Positions 1 to 9,369 are shown, numbered from the stretch's first letter. The stretch is 64,000 bases of DNA from Rhodococcus sp. H36-A4 (GCF_027158005.1 NZ_JAPVLQ010000003.1:124001-188000); one strand, 5' to 3'. Translations and numbers: made by a program. The notes: a model not told the origin generated them from the sequence alone.

Positions 1-635
1 TGTGGGAGAGTCAACGCGAGCAGGACGGTTTCGTCGCTACCAAGTTGAAAGATCTGGCGGCGCTCTTCGGTCTCGGTCTGGCTATCGTCGTCTCGCTCGG
101 TTTGTCGGCGCTCAATGGCGGGTCGGTGATGCGGAGCCTGCTCGAGTTCTTCAAGCTCGACAGTGTGCCCGGTGTCGGAATCTTCCTACGGGTCGTGTCG
201 GTGCTGTTGGCGCTCGTTGCGACGTGGGGCCTGTTCACCTGGGTGATCTCGCGTCTGCCACGGGAGCCGGTGCCGTTTCGTAGCGCCTTGATGGGCGGGC
301 TGCTGGCTGCCATCGGTTTCGAGATCTTCAAGCAGATAGCGGCCATCTATTTGGCATCTGTGACCAGCGGGCCTGCCGGTGTGGTGTTCGGTCCCATCAT
401 CGGTTTACTCGTATTCGTCTTCACGACGTCACGGTTCGTGCTGTTCGCTACTGCATTCTCGGCGACCACGAACGAAAGTATGGCTATGGCATTCGTGCCG
501 CCGCCGGACTCGGCGGTCATCACCACCCGCGTCGAGGTCAGCGACGGCCCGTCCCTCAAAGGCGGCATCGCGCTCGTCGGTGCGGGAGCACTCGCTGCGA
601 TAGGACTTACCGGATTGTTCGGCCGTCGTAAATGA
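1..635 (+). CDS. YihY/BrkB-family inner membrane protein, 5' truncated by window edge
   Basis: The reading frame is already open at base 3 and runs to a TGA at 633-635, so about 210 C-terminal residues are visible and the start lies upstream of the window. Several hydrophobic segments (around LGLAIVVSLGL, FLRVVSVLLALVATWGLF, GGLLAAIGFEIF, GPIIGLLVFVFTTSRFVLF) and the pattern PREPVPFRSALMGGLLAA are typical of the YihY/virulence factor BrkB family (YhjD-like). A final hydrophobic stretch ends in GRRK. The function of this family is poorly defined. It is convergent with the carboxypeptidase gene, with a 9-base gap. From memory, a yhjD-like gene also sits close to dacB in mycobacteria, which supports the call. 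Confidence 0.8.
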   Translation, partial: WESQREQDGFVATKLKDLAALFGLGLAIVVSLGLSALNGGSVMRSLLEFFKLDSVPGVGIFLRVVSVLLALVATWGLFTWVISRLPREPVPFRSALMGGLLAAIGFEIFKQIAAIYLASVTSGPAGVVFGPIIGLLVFVFTTSRFVLFATAFSATTNESMAMAFVPPPDSAVITTRVEVSDGPSLKGGIALVGAGALAAIGLTGLFGRRK

Positions 636-644
636 CGGCCGGCC

Positions 645-1946
645 TCATCGGCGCCGGTTGAGTTGACGCGCCCCCAGCATCAGCCCGAGCACTACGAGTA
701 GTCCGATCGCACCGATGCCAACCCGGATTGCCGTGTCGCCGCTCGTTTCCAGAGCGGAAGCACGGGCGATCGACCCAGCATCCGCAGGGGGAACAGCAAG
801 CGCAGGGACCGGGGCGGTGGCTCGGGTGCTCGTAACGTCGCCGACCGAATCAGGCTCCACCAGCGTGCCGACACTTGTTCCTGGGGGGAGTGCGAATCCG
901 TAGTCCAACAGGCGTGCCGCTTGCTCCCAGGGCCGGATGGGCAGGACGTCGCCCTTCATGATCGTCACCGCCAACCGTCTCCCGTCTTTCTGTGCACCAC
1001 CGACGAACGTTTGCCGAGCGTCATCGGTATAGCCGGTCTTACCGCCGAGAGCGCCTTCGTAGTTGTAGAGAAGCTGATTGTCGTTGGACAGGATGAAACC
1101 CGGGCGGTCTTGATCATCCGGGATGCTGGGGTCCTTGGGGAATCCTGGGAATTGAACGGTCTCGGTCGAGATGAGCGCAGCGAAGGTCGGATTTTCCAGT
1201 GCGGCACGGAAGAACAAGGCGAGGTCGTAGGCAGAACTGGACATCCCTGGTGCGTCGAGGCCGGACGGGGTTGCAGTGTGCGTGTCCAGCGCGCCCAGCG
1301 ACTCGGCGAGCGCGTTCATCTTTTCCACCGCCGCGGCGTCACCACCCAGTTGGGTCGCCAGAGCGTGAGCCGCGTCGTTGCCCGAGGCCATCACGAGACC
1401 TTGCATCAGCTGAAAGTTGCTGTAGACGCCGTCTTTGCCGATTCCGACTGCGCTACCTTCGGCATTGGCGTCCTCGGCTGTCGCGACGACGACCTTGTCG
1501 AGGTCGAGTTCGTCCAGCGCCACCAGTGCCAACAGGATTTTGATGGTGCTCGCGGGACGATAGCGGCCGTGTGGGTCCTTCGCAGCGATCACGTCGCCGG
1601 AATCGAGATCCGAGAGCACCCACCCGGTTGCGGAAATATCGGCGGGAAGCGGAGGAGCGTCGTCCGGGGTGATCGTTCCACATCGGCCCAGTTGTGAGCC
1701 ACCGACCGGGTCGGCAGGGACGGGTCGCGGGGCGGGAACAGTCTCACCTGGCTTCGGTACCTCGGAGAGGTCGATTGCCGGAGGCGGTGACGTGACAAAC
1801 GGGCAGTCGTCGGTGCTCGGCGTCGCGAACGGAGTAGTCGTGACAGCCGGAGGCTCGCCGACAGGCTGCGCGAGGGCAGGGCTGCTCGTGGCGAACAGGG
1901 CAGCGGTCGTGGCGAGGGCAGCGGACACCCGGAGGATCGTTCTCAT
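645..1946 (-). CDS. dacB: D-alanyl-D-alanine carboxypeptidase (penicillin-binding protein, S11 family)
   Basis: This 433-residue protein trims the terminal D-Ala of peptidoglycan stem peptides outside the membrane. It begins with a signal peptide ([19 protein letters not shown], cleavage near SPALA), then a Pro-rich linker, then the serine peptidase domain with all three active-site motifs: STIK (Ser133, Lys136), SGN (Ser188) and KTG (Lys303). A C-terminal hydrophobic helix ([15 protein letters not shown]) followed by RQLNRRR should anchor it to the membrane. The frame is open for 23 more codons upstream, but the ATG at 1946 is preferred because it opens directly with the signal peptide. The Shine-Dalgarno there is weak (GGTGG). 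Confidence 0.9.
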   Translation of the reverse strand: MRTILRVSAALATTAALFATSSPALAQPVGEPPAVTTTPFATPSTDDCPFVTSPPPAIDLSEVPKPGETVPAPRPVPADPVGGSQLGRCGTITPDDAPPLPADISATGWVLSDLDSGDVIAAKDPHGRYRPASTIKILLALVALDELDLDKVVVATAEDANAEGSAVGIGKDGVYSNFQLMQGLVMASGNDAAHALATQLGGDAAAVEKMNALAESLGALDTHTATPSGLDAPGMSSSAYDLALFFRAALENPTFAALISTETVQFPGFPKDPSIPDDQDRPGFILSNDNQLLYNYEGALGGKTGYTDDARQTFVGGAQKDGRRLAVTIMKGDVLPIRPWEQAARLLDYGFALPPGTSVGTLVEPDSVGDVTSTRATAPVPALAVPPADAGSIARASALETSGDTAIRVGIGAIGLLVVLGLMLGARQLNRRR

Positions 1947-2036
1947 CGCGAACCACCGTATGCGCTCCGATCGGCGAACCAGCGCCGACCCACCGAATGC
2001 CCCGCTAGTGTTCACCGCTGCATCGATTGCGCCGGG

Positions 2037-3995
2037 TCAGTTTCCTGACGGTCGGAGGAAAGGGCGCTGAATCTTCTTCCATTTCTCGTAGGTTGCGTAT
2101 GCGGCTCGAGTCGACTCGAGTGTCGAGGTGGCACTGACCGGAACATCCCACCAGGATTCGGAATCGGGGGAGGCGACAAGTGGGTCGGTCTCGACGTGGA
2201 TGACGGTGGTTCTCTCGCTTGCCTTGGCTGCCTCGATCGCGACGGAGAACTCGACGGAGTTCTGCACGCGCGTCACCTCGACGCCCAAGCTTGCCGCGTT
2301 CGCCGCGAGATCCACCGGGAGCACACCGCCACCTCGACGACCCTGTTCGCCGCGATAGCGGTACGCGGTCCCGAATCGCTGAGAGCCGAGCGATTCCGAC
2401 AACGAACCGATGGACGCGAACCCATGATTCTGCACCAGGATCACGATGATCTTGATGCCCTCCTGAACGGCGGTGACCAACTCGGTTGCCATCATCAGGT
2501 ACGAACCGTCGCCAACCATGACGAAGACGTCGCGGTTCGGTTCGGCCATTTTTGCTCCGATACCGCCGGCGATCTCGTATCCCATGCACGAGAAGCCGTA
2601 TTCCACGTGGTATCCCTTGGGGTCGCGGACGCGCCAGAGCTTGTGCAGATCGCCGGGTATCGAGCCTGCGGCACAGACGACCACATCCGAAGGTCCGGAC
2701 GATGCGTTCGTCAGACCGATGACCTGACTCTGGTTCAGCGGTGCGGTCGGATCGTCGATCCGGTAGGCCGAATCGACCGTTGCGTTCCATTCCTCGTTCA
2801 ATGTGGTTGTCCGAGTGCGATATTCGCTCGTCACCTCGTAGTCGTCCAGTGCACCCGTGAGGGCTTCGAGTGCTTCGCGAGCGTCGGAGACCACCGAGAG
2901 TGCGCCCTGTTTGACCGAGTCCATGGATGCAACGTTGATGTTGATGAAGGAGATGTTCGGATTGTTGAACGCGGTTCGCGACGCGCTCGTGAAATCGCTG
3001 TACCGCGTGCCGATTCCGATGACCACGTCAGCCTCGGTGGCCAACGCGTTGGCGGCGGTCGTGCCGGTGGACCCGATGGCGCCGACGGACTGTGGGTGGT
3101 CGTACCGCAACGACCCTTTACCTGCTTGGCTCTGGCCCACCGGGATACCGGTCTGCTCGCAGAATGCAGCGAGTGCGTCGGTTGCCCCGGAGTAGACGAC
3201 GCCTCCGCCGGCCACGATCAACGGTCTTTCGGCCGTGCGGATCAGCTCGGCGGCGCGGGCGATGACCGACACTTCCGGCAATGGTCGTCGGATGTGCCAG
3301 GTGCGCGGCGCAAACAGAGACTCGGGCCAATCGAACGCCTCGGCCGCAACGTCTTGTGGAATAACAACGGTGGCTGCACCTGTCTCGACCGGATCGGTGA
3401 GTACCCGCATCGCGCCGAGCAGTGCGCTCGGCAACTGCTCCGGTCGCCAGACGCGGTCGAAGTATCGAGACAGTGGTTTGAATGCGTCGTTGACGGTGAT
3501 GTCACCGCTGGACGGGAGTTCGAGCTCCTGCAGTACCGGCGCGCTGACCCGCGTCGCGAAAGTGTCTGCGGGGAGCAGCAACACGGGAAGTCGATTGATC
3601 GTCGCGAGAGCAGCCCCGGTGAGCATGTTGGTCGAACCCGGCCCGACGCTGGCGGTGACGGCCCACGTCTGCAGGCGGTCCTTCTGACGTGCATAGGCGA
3701 CGGCGCTGTGCACCATGGCCTGCTCGTTTCGGCCGAGGACGTAGGGCAGTTCCGATTCGGTGCCGGCTTCGGCGGCATCGATCTCGGCTTGCAGCAATGC
3801 CTGTCCGAGCCCGGCGACGTTGCCGTGCCCGAAAATGCCGAACGCGCCTGCGAAGAATCTGGTGTGGTGGCCGTCGCGCTCGACGAACTGGTTCACCAGG
3901 AACTTCACCACGGCCTGGCTCACCGTGAGGCGAACCGTCCCTTCGGTGTTGTCACACTTGTTCGCGGAGATCGGCGCAGTGGGCACCACGGTCAT
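2037..3995 (-). CDS. iolD: 3D-(3,5/4)-trihydroxycyclohexane-1,2-dione acylhydrolase (IolD)
   Basis: This thiamine-diphosphate enzyme opens the ring of the inositol-derived diketone to give 5-deoxyglucuronate. It is 652 residues from the ATG at 3995. The N-terminal half is ThDP/acetolactate-synthase-like (RFFAGAFGIFGHGNV, NEQAMVHSAVAYAR), a central Rossmann-type domain follows, and the C-terminal ThDP/Mg domain shows the GDGSYLMM motif. The ATG overlaps the iolB stop as ATGA, which argues for translational coupling. A GGAG lies only one base upstream of that ATG but seven bases before an in-frame GTG at 3989, so GTG 3989 is a real alternative start. The frame is open further upstream inside iolB, but that part is iolB antisense-frame sequence. 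Last gene of the iol operon. Confidence 0.93.
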   Translation of the reverse strand: MTVVPTAPISANKCDNTEGTVRLTVSQAVVKFLVNQFVERDGHHTRFFAGAFGIFGHGNVAGLGQALLQAEIDAAEAGTESELPYVLGRNEQAMVHSAVAYARQKDRLQTWAVTASVGPGSTNMLTGAALATINRLPVLLLPADTFATRVSAPVLQELELPSSGDITVNDAFKPLSRYFDRVWRPEQLPSALLGAMRVLTDPVETGAATVVIPQDVAAEAFDWPESLFAPRTWHIRRPLPEVSVIARAAELIRTAERPLIVAGGGVVYSGATDALAAFCEQTGIPVGQSQAGKGSLRYDHPQSVGAIGSTGTTAANALATEADVVIGIGTRYSDFTSASRTAFNNPNISFININVASMDSVKQGALSVVSDAREALEALTGALDDYEVTSEYRTRTTTLNEEWNATVDSAYRIDDPTAPLNQSQVIGLTNASSGPSDVVVCAAGSIPGDLHKLWRVRDPKGYHVEYGFSCMGYEIAGGIGAKMAEPNRDVFVMVGDGSYLMMATELVTAVQEGIKIIVILVQNHGFASIGSLSESLGSQRFGTAYRYRGEQGRRGGGVLPVDLAANAASLGVEVTRVQNSVEFSVAIEAAKASERTTVIHVETDPLVASPDSESWWDVPVSATSTLESTRAAYATYEKWKKIQRPFLRPSGN

Positions 3996-4888
3996 ACTCC
4001 TTCGGATGCGGTGCGGGGTGTCAGGCTTGGCAGTGGGAGGCGACTGTCGACGGCTCGGTCGGCCCAGGTGCCTCGGATCCACGCGTGTTCGGGATCGTCG
4101 ACGATCTTCCAGGCACGCTCGACACCTGCCCCGGCCATGACGTTGAGGTAGTACATGTCGTAACCCGGCGCAGCGACCGACGGGCCGTGGTATCCGTGCG
4201 GTACCAACACGACATCACCGGTGCGAACCTCTTCGAGGACCTCGATTGGACGATCGGTGGTGCCGTAGACGCGGTGGTAGCCGAATCCGTTACTGCCGCT
4301 GAGGCCTTCGGCGATTTCGAAGTAGTAGATCTCTTCCAGAGCGGACTCTTCGGCGGTGTTCTCATCGTGCTTGTGGCCCGGGTACGAGGACCAGTTCCCG
4401 CCCGGAGTGATGACCTCGCACGCGATGATCGAATCAGCATCGAGGGCCTCCACCGTGCCGAAGTTGTGCACCTGACGGCTGCAGTTTCCGGCCCCGCGCA
4501 GTTCCACCGGAACCTCCGCCGCGGGAACGTAGCGAAACGGCAGCTTGTACGCGGCACGCGCGCCGCACAGTGCAAAACGCCCACCATCGACGCTGGAGAC
4601 GGAGTACGAGGAGCCGATGCCGACGTAGACGAAATCTGTGGGCCCGTCGAACACCGAACGTCGGCCCCGCAGTTCGAATGTGGTGCCGTCACTGGTCACT
4701 GCGGCCGAACCTGCCAGCGGCACGATCAGGATCTCGTCGTGCTTGGATAGCAGTTCCACGGATCGTCCTGCAGCGAGATTCAAGATCCACAGACTGGACT
4801 CCGTCCACCCCGCAGATTTCGGTGTCACGACGACATCGAAGTCACCGTGGCCGCCGGTACCCGCGGCGATGTAGTACTCGGAATTCAT
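3992..4888 (-). CDS. iolB: 5-deoxy-glucuronate isomerase (IolB)
   Basis: This 298-residue cupin enzyme converts 5-deoxy-D-glucuronate to 2-deoxy-5-keto-D-gluconate in myo-inositol degradation. The family pattern is clear across the whole length: the N-terminal SLWILNLAAG segment, EILIVPLAGSAAV, the metal-binding region PGHKHDEN, the EEIYYFEI segment and VLVPHGYHGPSVAAPGYDMYYLNVMAG. The length matches the family. Its stop overlaps the iolD start by four bases. An 88-base gap separates it from iolC, in which I see no gene or clear hairpin. The Shine-Dalgarno is modest (GTGAG). Confidence 0.94.
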   Translation of the reverse strand: MNSEYYIAAGTGGHGDFDVVVTPKSAGWTESSLWILNLAAGRSVELLSKHDEILIVPLAGSAAVTSDGTTFELRGRRSVFDGPTDFVYVGIGSSYSVSSVDGGRFALCGARAAYKLPFRYVPAAEVPVELRGAGNCSRQVHNFGTVEALDADSIIACEVITPGGNWSSYPGHKHDENTAEESALEEIYYFEIAEGLSGSNGFGYHRVYGTTDRPIEVLEEVRTGDVVLVPHGYHGPSVAAPGYDMYYLNVMAGAGVERAWKIVDDPEHAWIRGTWADRAVDSRLPLPSLTPRTASEGV

Positions 4889-4976
4889 CTGTCATCTCAC
4901 CACTATCAGTGCGCGAGTATCGTTGACCACCGCATATGTAGTGGCGGTAGATATCGAACCGGGGGACCGGACGCGC

Positions 4977-5966
4977 TCAGACATCGAGAGACTCGGCGGC
5001 AGCGGCTACCGCGGCGAGCGCAGCGACCTCGATCGCGGTGGGCATCGCGGTGGAGCATTCGAGACGCGAAGCGACGATAGCTCCGGCCGCGTTGGCATAG
5101 CGAAGAATCTTCTGCAGCGGCCAGCCTGCGAGGAGCCCGTGGCAGAGTGACCCACCGAAACTGTCACCGGCGCCGAGACCGTTGACGACGTCGACGAAGT
5201 ACGGCGGAACTCTCACCGTCTGCGACTTGGTCTTGCCGAGAACGCCCTTGGGCCCCTGCTTGACGACGGCCAATTCGACACCGAGGTCGAGCAGTGCATC
5301 CGCAGCCTTGTGCGGATCGGTTTCGCCGACGGCGATCTCGCACTCTTCGGTGTTGCCGACGGCAACGGTGACCTGGAGGAGCGCTCGCTGTACCTGCTCG
5401 GTTGCTGCCGCGGGTGACTCCCAGAACATCGGTCGATAGTCGAGATCGAGGACCGTCAACGGTGCCCGACCTCGTGCCTCGAAAGCGGTGAAGTGTGCAC
5501 TGCGGCTGGGCTCTTCGGCCAGGCCGGTCACGGTGGACCAGAAGAGACGTGCATTCGCCACGAGGGCACAGTCGATGTCCCCGGGCCGAATTTGCAGGTC
5601 CGGGGCCGAGGGTTTGCGATAGAAATACAGCGGAAAATTCTCGGGAGGGAAGATCTCACAGAACGTCACCGGGGTGGCGAGCAAGTGGTCGGTGACGACG
5701 TAGCGATTGTCGACGCCCAAACGAGCAAGTTCAGCGGAGACGAACCGTCCGAAGGGATCGTTGCCGACTCCGGAGATGAGCGCAGTTGTCGAACCCAGAC
5801 GCGCGGCCGCAACCGAGACGTTCGCGGCACTACCACCGAGAAATTTACCGAACGTCTCGACGTGCTCGAGGCCGACTCCGGTTTGCAACGGGTATAGGTC
5901 CACACCGCAGCGTCCGATGGCGAGCACGTCGAAGGCCCAGGTCTCCTCATTCGTCGAGCTGGTCAA
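4977..5966 (-). CDS. iolC: 5-dehydro-2-deoxygluconokinase (IolC), PfkB-family sugar kinase
   Basis: This kinase phosphorylates 2-deoxy-5-keto-D-gluconate in inositol breakdown. It has the ribokinase/PfkB layout: N-terminal GGSAANVSVAAARLG, a central sugar-binding region (FPLYFYRKPSAPD), and the C-terminal signature NGLGAGDSFGG whose Asp is the catalytic base. I start it at TTG 5966: GGGAG lies seven bases upstream, the TTG overlaps the preceding stop as TTGA, and the resulting 329 residues fit the family. A longer reading to 6149 would only run antisense-frame through the upstream gene and gives an Arg-rich, unrelated N-terminus. Confidence 0.92.
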   Translation of the reverse strand: MTSSTNEETWAFDVLAIGRCGVDLYPLQTGVGLEHVETFGKFLGGSAANVSVAAARLGSTTALISGVGNDPFGRFVSAELARLGVDNRYVVTDHLLATPVTFCEIFPPENFPLYFYRKPSAPDLQIRPGDIDCALVANARLFWSTVTGLAEEPSRSAHFTAFEARGRAPLTVLDLDYRPMFWESPAAATEQVQRALLQVTVAVGNTEECEIAVGETDPHKAADALLDLGVELAVVKQGPKGVLGKTKSQTVRVPPYFVDVVNGLGAGDSFGGSLCHGLLAGWPLQKILRYANAAGAIVASRLECSTAMPTAIEVAALAAVAAAAESLDV

Positions 5967-6898
5967 GATCCTGCTCCCGCGCGGTATGCGACACGGTGAC
6001 CGGGCCGCCTGCGCGAGTCGACGACGCTCCGCAGATACCGGACGCCGGCGATCGCTTCGGCGACCGGACCGGCATCGGTAGGTTCGGACGCGAGGATGGT
6101 GTCCTGCTCCAGCACGAACCACCCTTCGTATTCGGCGTCGAGCAAGCAATTGACGACTCCGGCGATATCGACGTCACCGGTACCCAACCGGGTGTACATC
6201 CCCTCGGCGACAGCGTCGGTATAGGTGAGCTCACCGCCGCGGACCCGAGCCGCGAGTGCGGAGTCGACATCCTTGACGTGGGCATGCGTGATGCGGTTCG
6301 TATGCTGCTCGACGAGTTCGAGGGGATCTATGCCACCGATCAGAAGGTGACCTGTGTCGAGACACAACGGAATCGCCGAGCCTTCCAACACCCGGTGGAC
6401 TTCCTCTCGCTTCTCGACGACCGTGCCCACATGCGGATGCAGAACGACACGAACCCCGCGCTCGGCACCCGCTTCTTGCATACGGTCGAGGTTGTCGAGC
6501 AATGTGTCCCACTGTGCATCATCGAGCTCAGGGCGCGAGTCGTAGCCGTCCATGCCGGTCGCGGCAGCCAGGACGAGTACCTCGGCGCGGGAGGTGACGA
6601 ACGCGTCGAGCAGCGGGGTAATCCCAGGAACCGGGTCGTGCTGAGCGTGATGCAGCAACACCGGTGCGAATCCACCGACGCACTCGAGATGATGTCGTTC
6701 CAGTGTCGCCGAAAGTTCACCTGGGTCCATCGGCAGAAAACCTTCGGGCCCGACCTCGGTTGCGGTCAGCCCGGCGTCGCGCATCTCGCGTAGAACTTGC
6801 TCGGCGGCCATTTGGTAACCCCAGCCGGGTACCTCGCAGACGCCCCACGAAATCGGTGCTCCGGCAATACGAATGTTGGCGATGTCGCTCGTGGTCAC
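5963..6898 (-). CDS. iolE: TIM-barrel sugar isomerase/dehydratase, probable inosose dehydratase (IolE-like)
   Basis: A 311-residue AP-endonuclease-2-type TIM barrel. It opens with APISWGVCEVPGWG and TEVGPEGF, as in IolE/MocC proteins, and carries the expected metal-site pieces VVLHPHVGTVVE, LCLDTGHLLIGG, THAHVKDV and the late Glu in FVLEQD. Since iolB, iolC and iolD are its partners and inosose dehydration is the step otherwise missing from this cluster, IolE is the most economical role; IolI/IolH-type isomerase is the alternative. It is coupled on both sides by 4-base overlaps (ATGA with the upstream oxidoreductase gene, TTGA with iolC). Confidence 0.8.
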   Translation of the reverse strand: MTTSDIANIRIAGAPISWGVCEVPGWGYQMAAEQVLREMRDAGLTATEVGPEGFLPMDPGELSATLERHHLECVGGFAPVLLHHAQHDPVPGITPLLDAFVTSRAEVLVLAAATGMDGYDSRPELDDAQWDTLLDNLDRMQEAGAERGVRVVLHPHVGTVVEKREEVHRVLEGSAIPLCLDTGHLLIGGIDPLELVEQHTNRITHAHVKDVDSALAARVRGGELTYTDAVAEGMYTRLGTGDVDIAGVVNCLLDAEYEGWFVLEQDTILASEPTDAGPVAEAIAGVRYLRSVVDSRRRPGHRVAYRAGAGS

Positions 6899-7902
6899 AG
6901 GCGGACCTCGTCCATTCGCACCGGGCGGTGCTGCTGTAGGGACAGGGTTGCGGCCTCCGCGATGAAAGCCACTTCGAGTGCATCGCTTGCGGTGCAGGGT
7001 GATTCGCGGCGGCCCTCGATCACGTCGACGAACGCGGTGAGTTCTGCCTGATACGCCGTCGTGAATCGGTCCATGAAGGAGGTATGGGGGATACCGTTGG
7101 GGAATCTCACGCCTACTTCCAGGTTGCGGACCGGAACCTGCTCATCCCAACCAGCGACGACGGAGTCTGTCGATCCGTGTACTTCGAGTCGGCAGTCGTA
7201 GCCGCGGGCGTTGTAGCGGGTGTTGGACACGACACCGATCGTGCCGTTGTCGAAAGTGAGGATGGTCGTGGCAGTGTCGACGTCACCGGCGACGGTGAAC
7301 CGTGCATCACCTTGGTTGGCTCCTGCCGAGTACACCTCGGTGACTTCGCGGCCGACGATCCACCGGACGATGTCGAAGTCGTGCACGCTGCAGTCGCGGA
7401 AGATGCCGCCGGAAACCGCGATGTACTCCATCGGCGGGGGCGCTGGGTCCAACGTCGTGGAACGGACGGTGTGCAGCCAACCAAGGTCACCTGCAACCAC
7501 AGCGTCTTTGGCAGCGATGAACGCGGGTGCGAACCTTCGGTTGTAACCGACCTGCACCGGGACGGAAGACATCGAGATTCTCTCCAGGATGGCACGGCAT
7601 TCACCGGGTGTCGCGGCAAGGGGCTTTTCGCAGAACACCGGAATTCCGGCGGCGACGCACTCGAGTACCAGCAATGCGTGCGACGGCGTGGCTGCGGCAA
7701 CGACCACGCCGTCGACCCCCGATGCCAGGAGCTCCTGTGCGGAATCGACGGGCCGTGCGCCGAACTTCGCGGCGACAGTTGCCGTGACGTCAACCCGTGT
7801 GTCGGTAACCACGAGGCCGTCGACTCCGTCGAGTGTGCTCAGAGTGTCGGTGTGAAATGCGCCGATCCGGCCGAGGCCGATCACACCGACTGTTACGCCC
7901 AT
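6895..7902 (-). CDS. iolG: Gfo/Idh/MocA oxidoreductase, probable inositol 2-dehydrogenase (IolG-like)
   Basis: First gene of the iol operon, 335 residues. The N-terminus has the Rossmann motif GVIGLGRIGAFH, then the family signature FCEKPLAA with the catalytic Lys, and the second active-site region GGIFRDCSVHDFDIVRW with Asp and His. It probably oxidises myo- or scyllo-inositol to inosose with NAD(P); the exact stereoisomer cannot be read from sequence. The ATG at 7902 is chosen over the upstream one at 7929 because AAGGAAGG lies six bases before it. Its stop overlaps the next start as ATGA. The promoter must lie in the 230-base divergent region to 8132. Confidence 0.85.
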   Translation of the reverse strand: MGVTVGVIGLGRIGAFHTDTLSTLDGVDGLVVTDTRVDVTATVAAKFGARPVDSAQELLASGVDGVVVAAATPSHALLVLECVAAGIPVFCEKPLAATPGECRAILERISMSSVPVQVGYNRRFAPAFIAAKDAVVAGDLGWLHTVRSTTLDPAPPPMEYIAVSGGIFRDCSVHDFDIVRWIVGREVTEVYSAGANQGDARFTVAGDVDTATTILTFDNGTIGVVSNTRYNARGYDCRLEVHGSTDSVVAGWDEQVPVRNLEVGVRFPNGIPHTSFMDRFTTAYQAELTAFVDVIEGRRESPCTASDALEVAFIAEAATLSLQQHRPVRMDEVRL

Positions 7903-8132
7903 GACTGGCCTTCCTTGGAAAGTGATCATTCGGGTCCGACTGCTCTAGTCGAAAGTATCAACTCGGCGAGAGATCTGCTCGGAGACGAACGGACCGCCAG
8001 GCCGACGCGTACCTGAAAACCATGGTGCCGCCTACATGGTCCGGTGCGCCGCGTAGTCGAACCGACTTCGAGACTAGGCGTCCGTGAAACGGGTATCCGC
8101 GTTCGGACAACGAAGACAAGGGAGTTCATCCG
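7903..8132. promoter_or_regulatory. Divergent promoter region between iol operon and acyl-CoA dehydrogenase gene
   Basis: No ORF fits here. The region must hold the iol operon promoter (minus) and the acyl-CoA dehydrogenase promoter (plus). Two inverted repeats are visible: CGACT-n5-AGTCG at 7937-7951, 35 bases upstream of the iolG-like start, and ACCATG-n10-CATGGT at 8019-8040. Either could be an operator for an IolR-type or sugar-responsive regulator, but no regulator gene is in the window. Promoter boxes could not be assigned with confidence. Confidence 0.5.
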
Positions 8133-9338
8133 ATGAGCAAGCACGATCCACTCGAACCGCTCTCACCCGACCATCTGGCAGCCGATCTTTTCGGCTACCA
8201 AAGTGTCCTGACCGACGAAGAGACGAAGATCGTGATGAAGGTGCGCGACTTTTTGACTGCGGAGGTTGCACCGCGCGCCAACGAGTTCTGGGAGAAAGGC
8301 GAGTCTCCCGTCCATCTGCTGCCCAAGATCGCCGAACTGGACATCACCGGGCTGGGATACGAATTCGACGGACGCGTACCTGCCCGAAAAGTACTCACGG
8401 GCTGGTTGGGGCTCGAGTTTGCCCGGGTGGACCCGTCGACGTCGACGATGTTCAGCGTGCACAGCGGCCTCGCCATGAGTAGCATCTCGATTCTCGGATC
8501 GGAGGAACAGCGGCAGCGTTGGTTACCCTCGATGCGCACGATGGACAAGATCGGTGCGTTCGGACTATCCGAGCCCCACGGTGGTTCGGACGTCTCCGGT
8601 GGGCTCGAGACCACGGCAAGGCTCGAGGGTGACCACTGGATCCTCGATGGCAGCAAACGCTGGATCGGCAACGCAACCTTTGCCGACCTGATCATCGTCT
8701 TCGCAAAGGACGAAGCCGACGACGAGGTCAAGGGATTCGTCGTGGAGAAGGACTTCGACGGTTTCCGGGCCGAGAAGATCGAGGGTAAGTACTCACTCCG
8801 CGCAGTCGAGAACGCCGACATCTACTTCGAGAACTGCCGCGTGCCAGTTGCGAACAAACTCGAAAACGCAAACTCGTTCACCGATACCTCCAAGGTGCTC
8901 CGACTGACGCGTGGGGGAGTGGCCTGGGCAGCCGTCGGGGTCATGATCGGCGCCTACGAGCGTGCAGTCGCCTATGCCCGAGAGCGCGTGCAATTCGGTC
9001 GACCTATCGCGTCGTTTCAGCTCATATCGGACCTCATTGCGCGCATGGCCGGAAATATCACAGCCAGTCTCGGTATGGCACTGCGCGTTTCGCAGCTTCA
9101 GGACGAGGGAATCCACTACGACGAGCACGCCGCGCTCTCCAAGACATACTGCACGACACGTCTTCGTGAGGTAGTCGGTTGGGCGCGCGAGATCATGGGA
9201 GGCAACGGCATTCTGCTCGACTACGACGTGATCCGATACTTTGCCGACGCCGAGGCCCTCTACTCCTACGAGGGCACCTCGCAGATGAACAACCTCATCG
9301 TCGGCAGGGGGCTGACGGGGTACAGCGCGTTCGTCTGA
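8133..9338 (+). CDS. Acyl-CoA dehydrogenase, glutaryl-CoA dehydrogenase-like
   Basis: A 401-residue FAD-dependent acyl-CoA dehydrogenase. The domain order is classical: N-terminal helices, FGLSEPHGGSDVSGG and DGSKRWIGNATFADL for flavin/substrate binding, then the C-terminal helical domain with ERVQFGRPIASFQLI, EIMGGNGILLDYDVIR and SYEGTSQMNNLIVGR. The Glu of YEGT is at the catalytic base position used by glutaryl-CoA dehydrogenase and short-chain enzymes. The ending LTGYSAFV also matches glutaryl-CoA dehydrogenase-like members. The ATG has a good GGGAG eight bases upstream. Substrate is inferred, not proven. It is transcribed away from the iol operon and ends just before a strong hairpin. Confidence 0.88.
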   Translation: MSKHDPLEPLSPDHLAADLFGYQSVLTDEETKIVMKVRDFLTAEVAPRANEFWEKGESPVHLLPKIAELDITGLGYEFDGRVPARKVLTGWLGLEFARVDPSTSTMFSVHSGLAMSSISILGSEEQRQRWLPSMRTMDKIGAFGLSEPHGGSDVSGGLETTARLEGDHWILDGSKRWIGNATFADLIIVFAKDEADDEVKGFVVEKDFDGFRAEKIEGKYSLRAVENADIYFENCRVPVANKLENANSFTDTSKVLRLTRGGVAWAAVGVMIGAYERAVAYARERVQFGRPIASFQLISDLIARMAGNITASLGMALRVSQLQDEGIHYDEHAALSKTYCTTRLREVVGWAREIMGGNGILLDYDVIRYFADAEALYSYEGTSQMNNLIVGRGLTGYSAFV

Positions 9339-9369
9339 CCCTCAACGCGTGAAAGCCCTCAACGCGTGA
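9339..9369. repeat. Short tandem repeat between fadE-type gene and terminator
   Basis: Immediately after the stop codon a 14-base unit (CCCTCAACGCGTGA) occurs at 9339-9352 and again at 9356-9369, separated by AAG. The second copy runs into the left arm of the hairpin at 9368-9410. This looks like slippage or local duplication; no coding role is visible. Confidence 0.8.

Noticed and set aside
2196-4151. Long plus-strand frame opposite iolD
   Set aside because: It is the complementary-strand shadow of iolD; codon pattern and overlap with known family sequence on the minus strand show it is not a gene.
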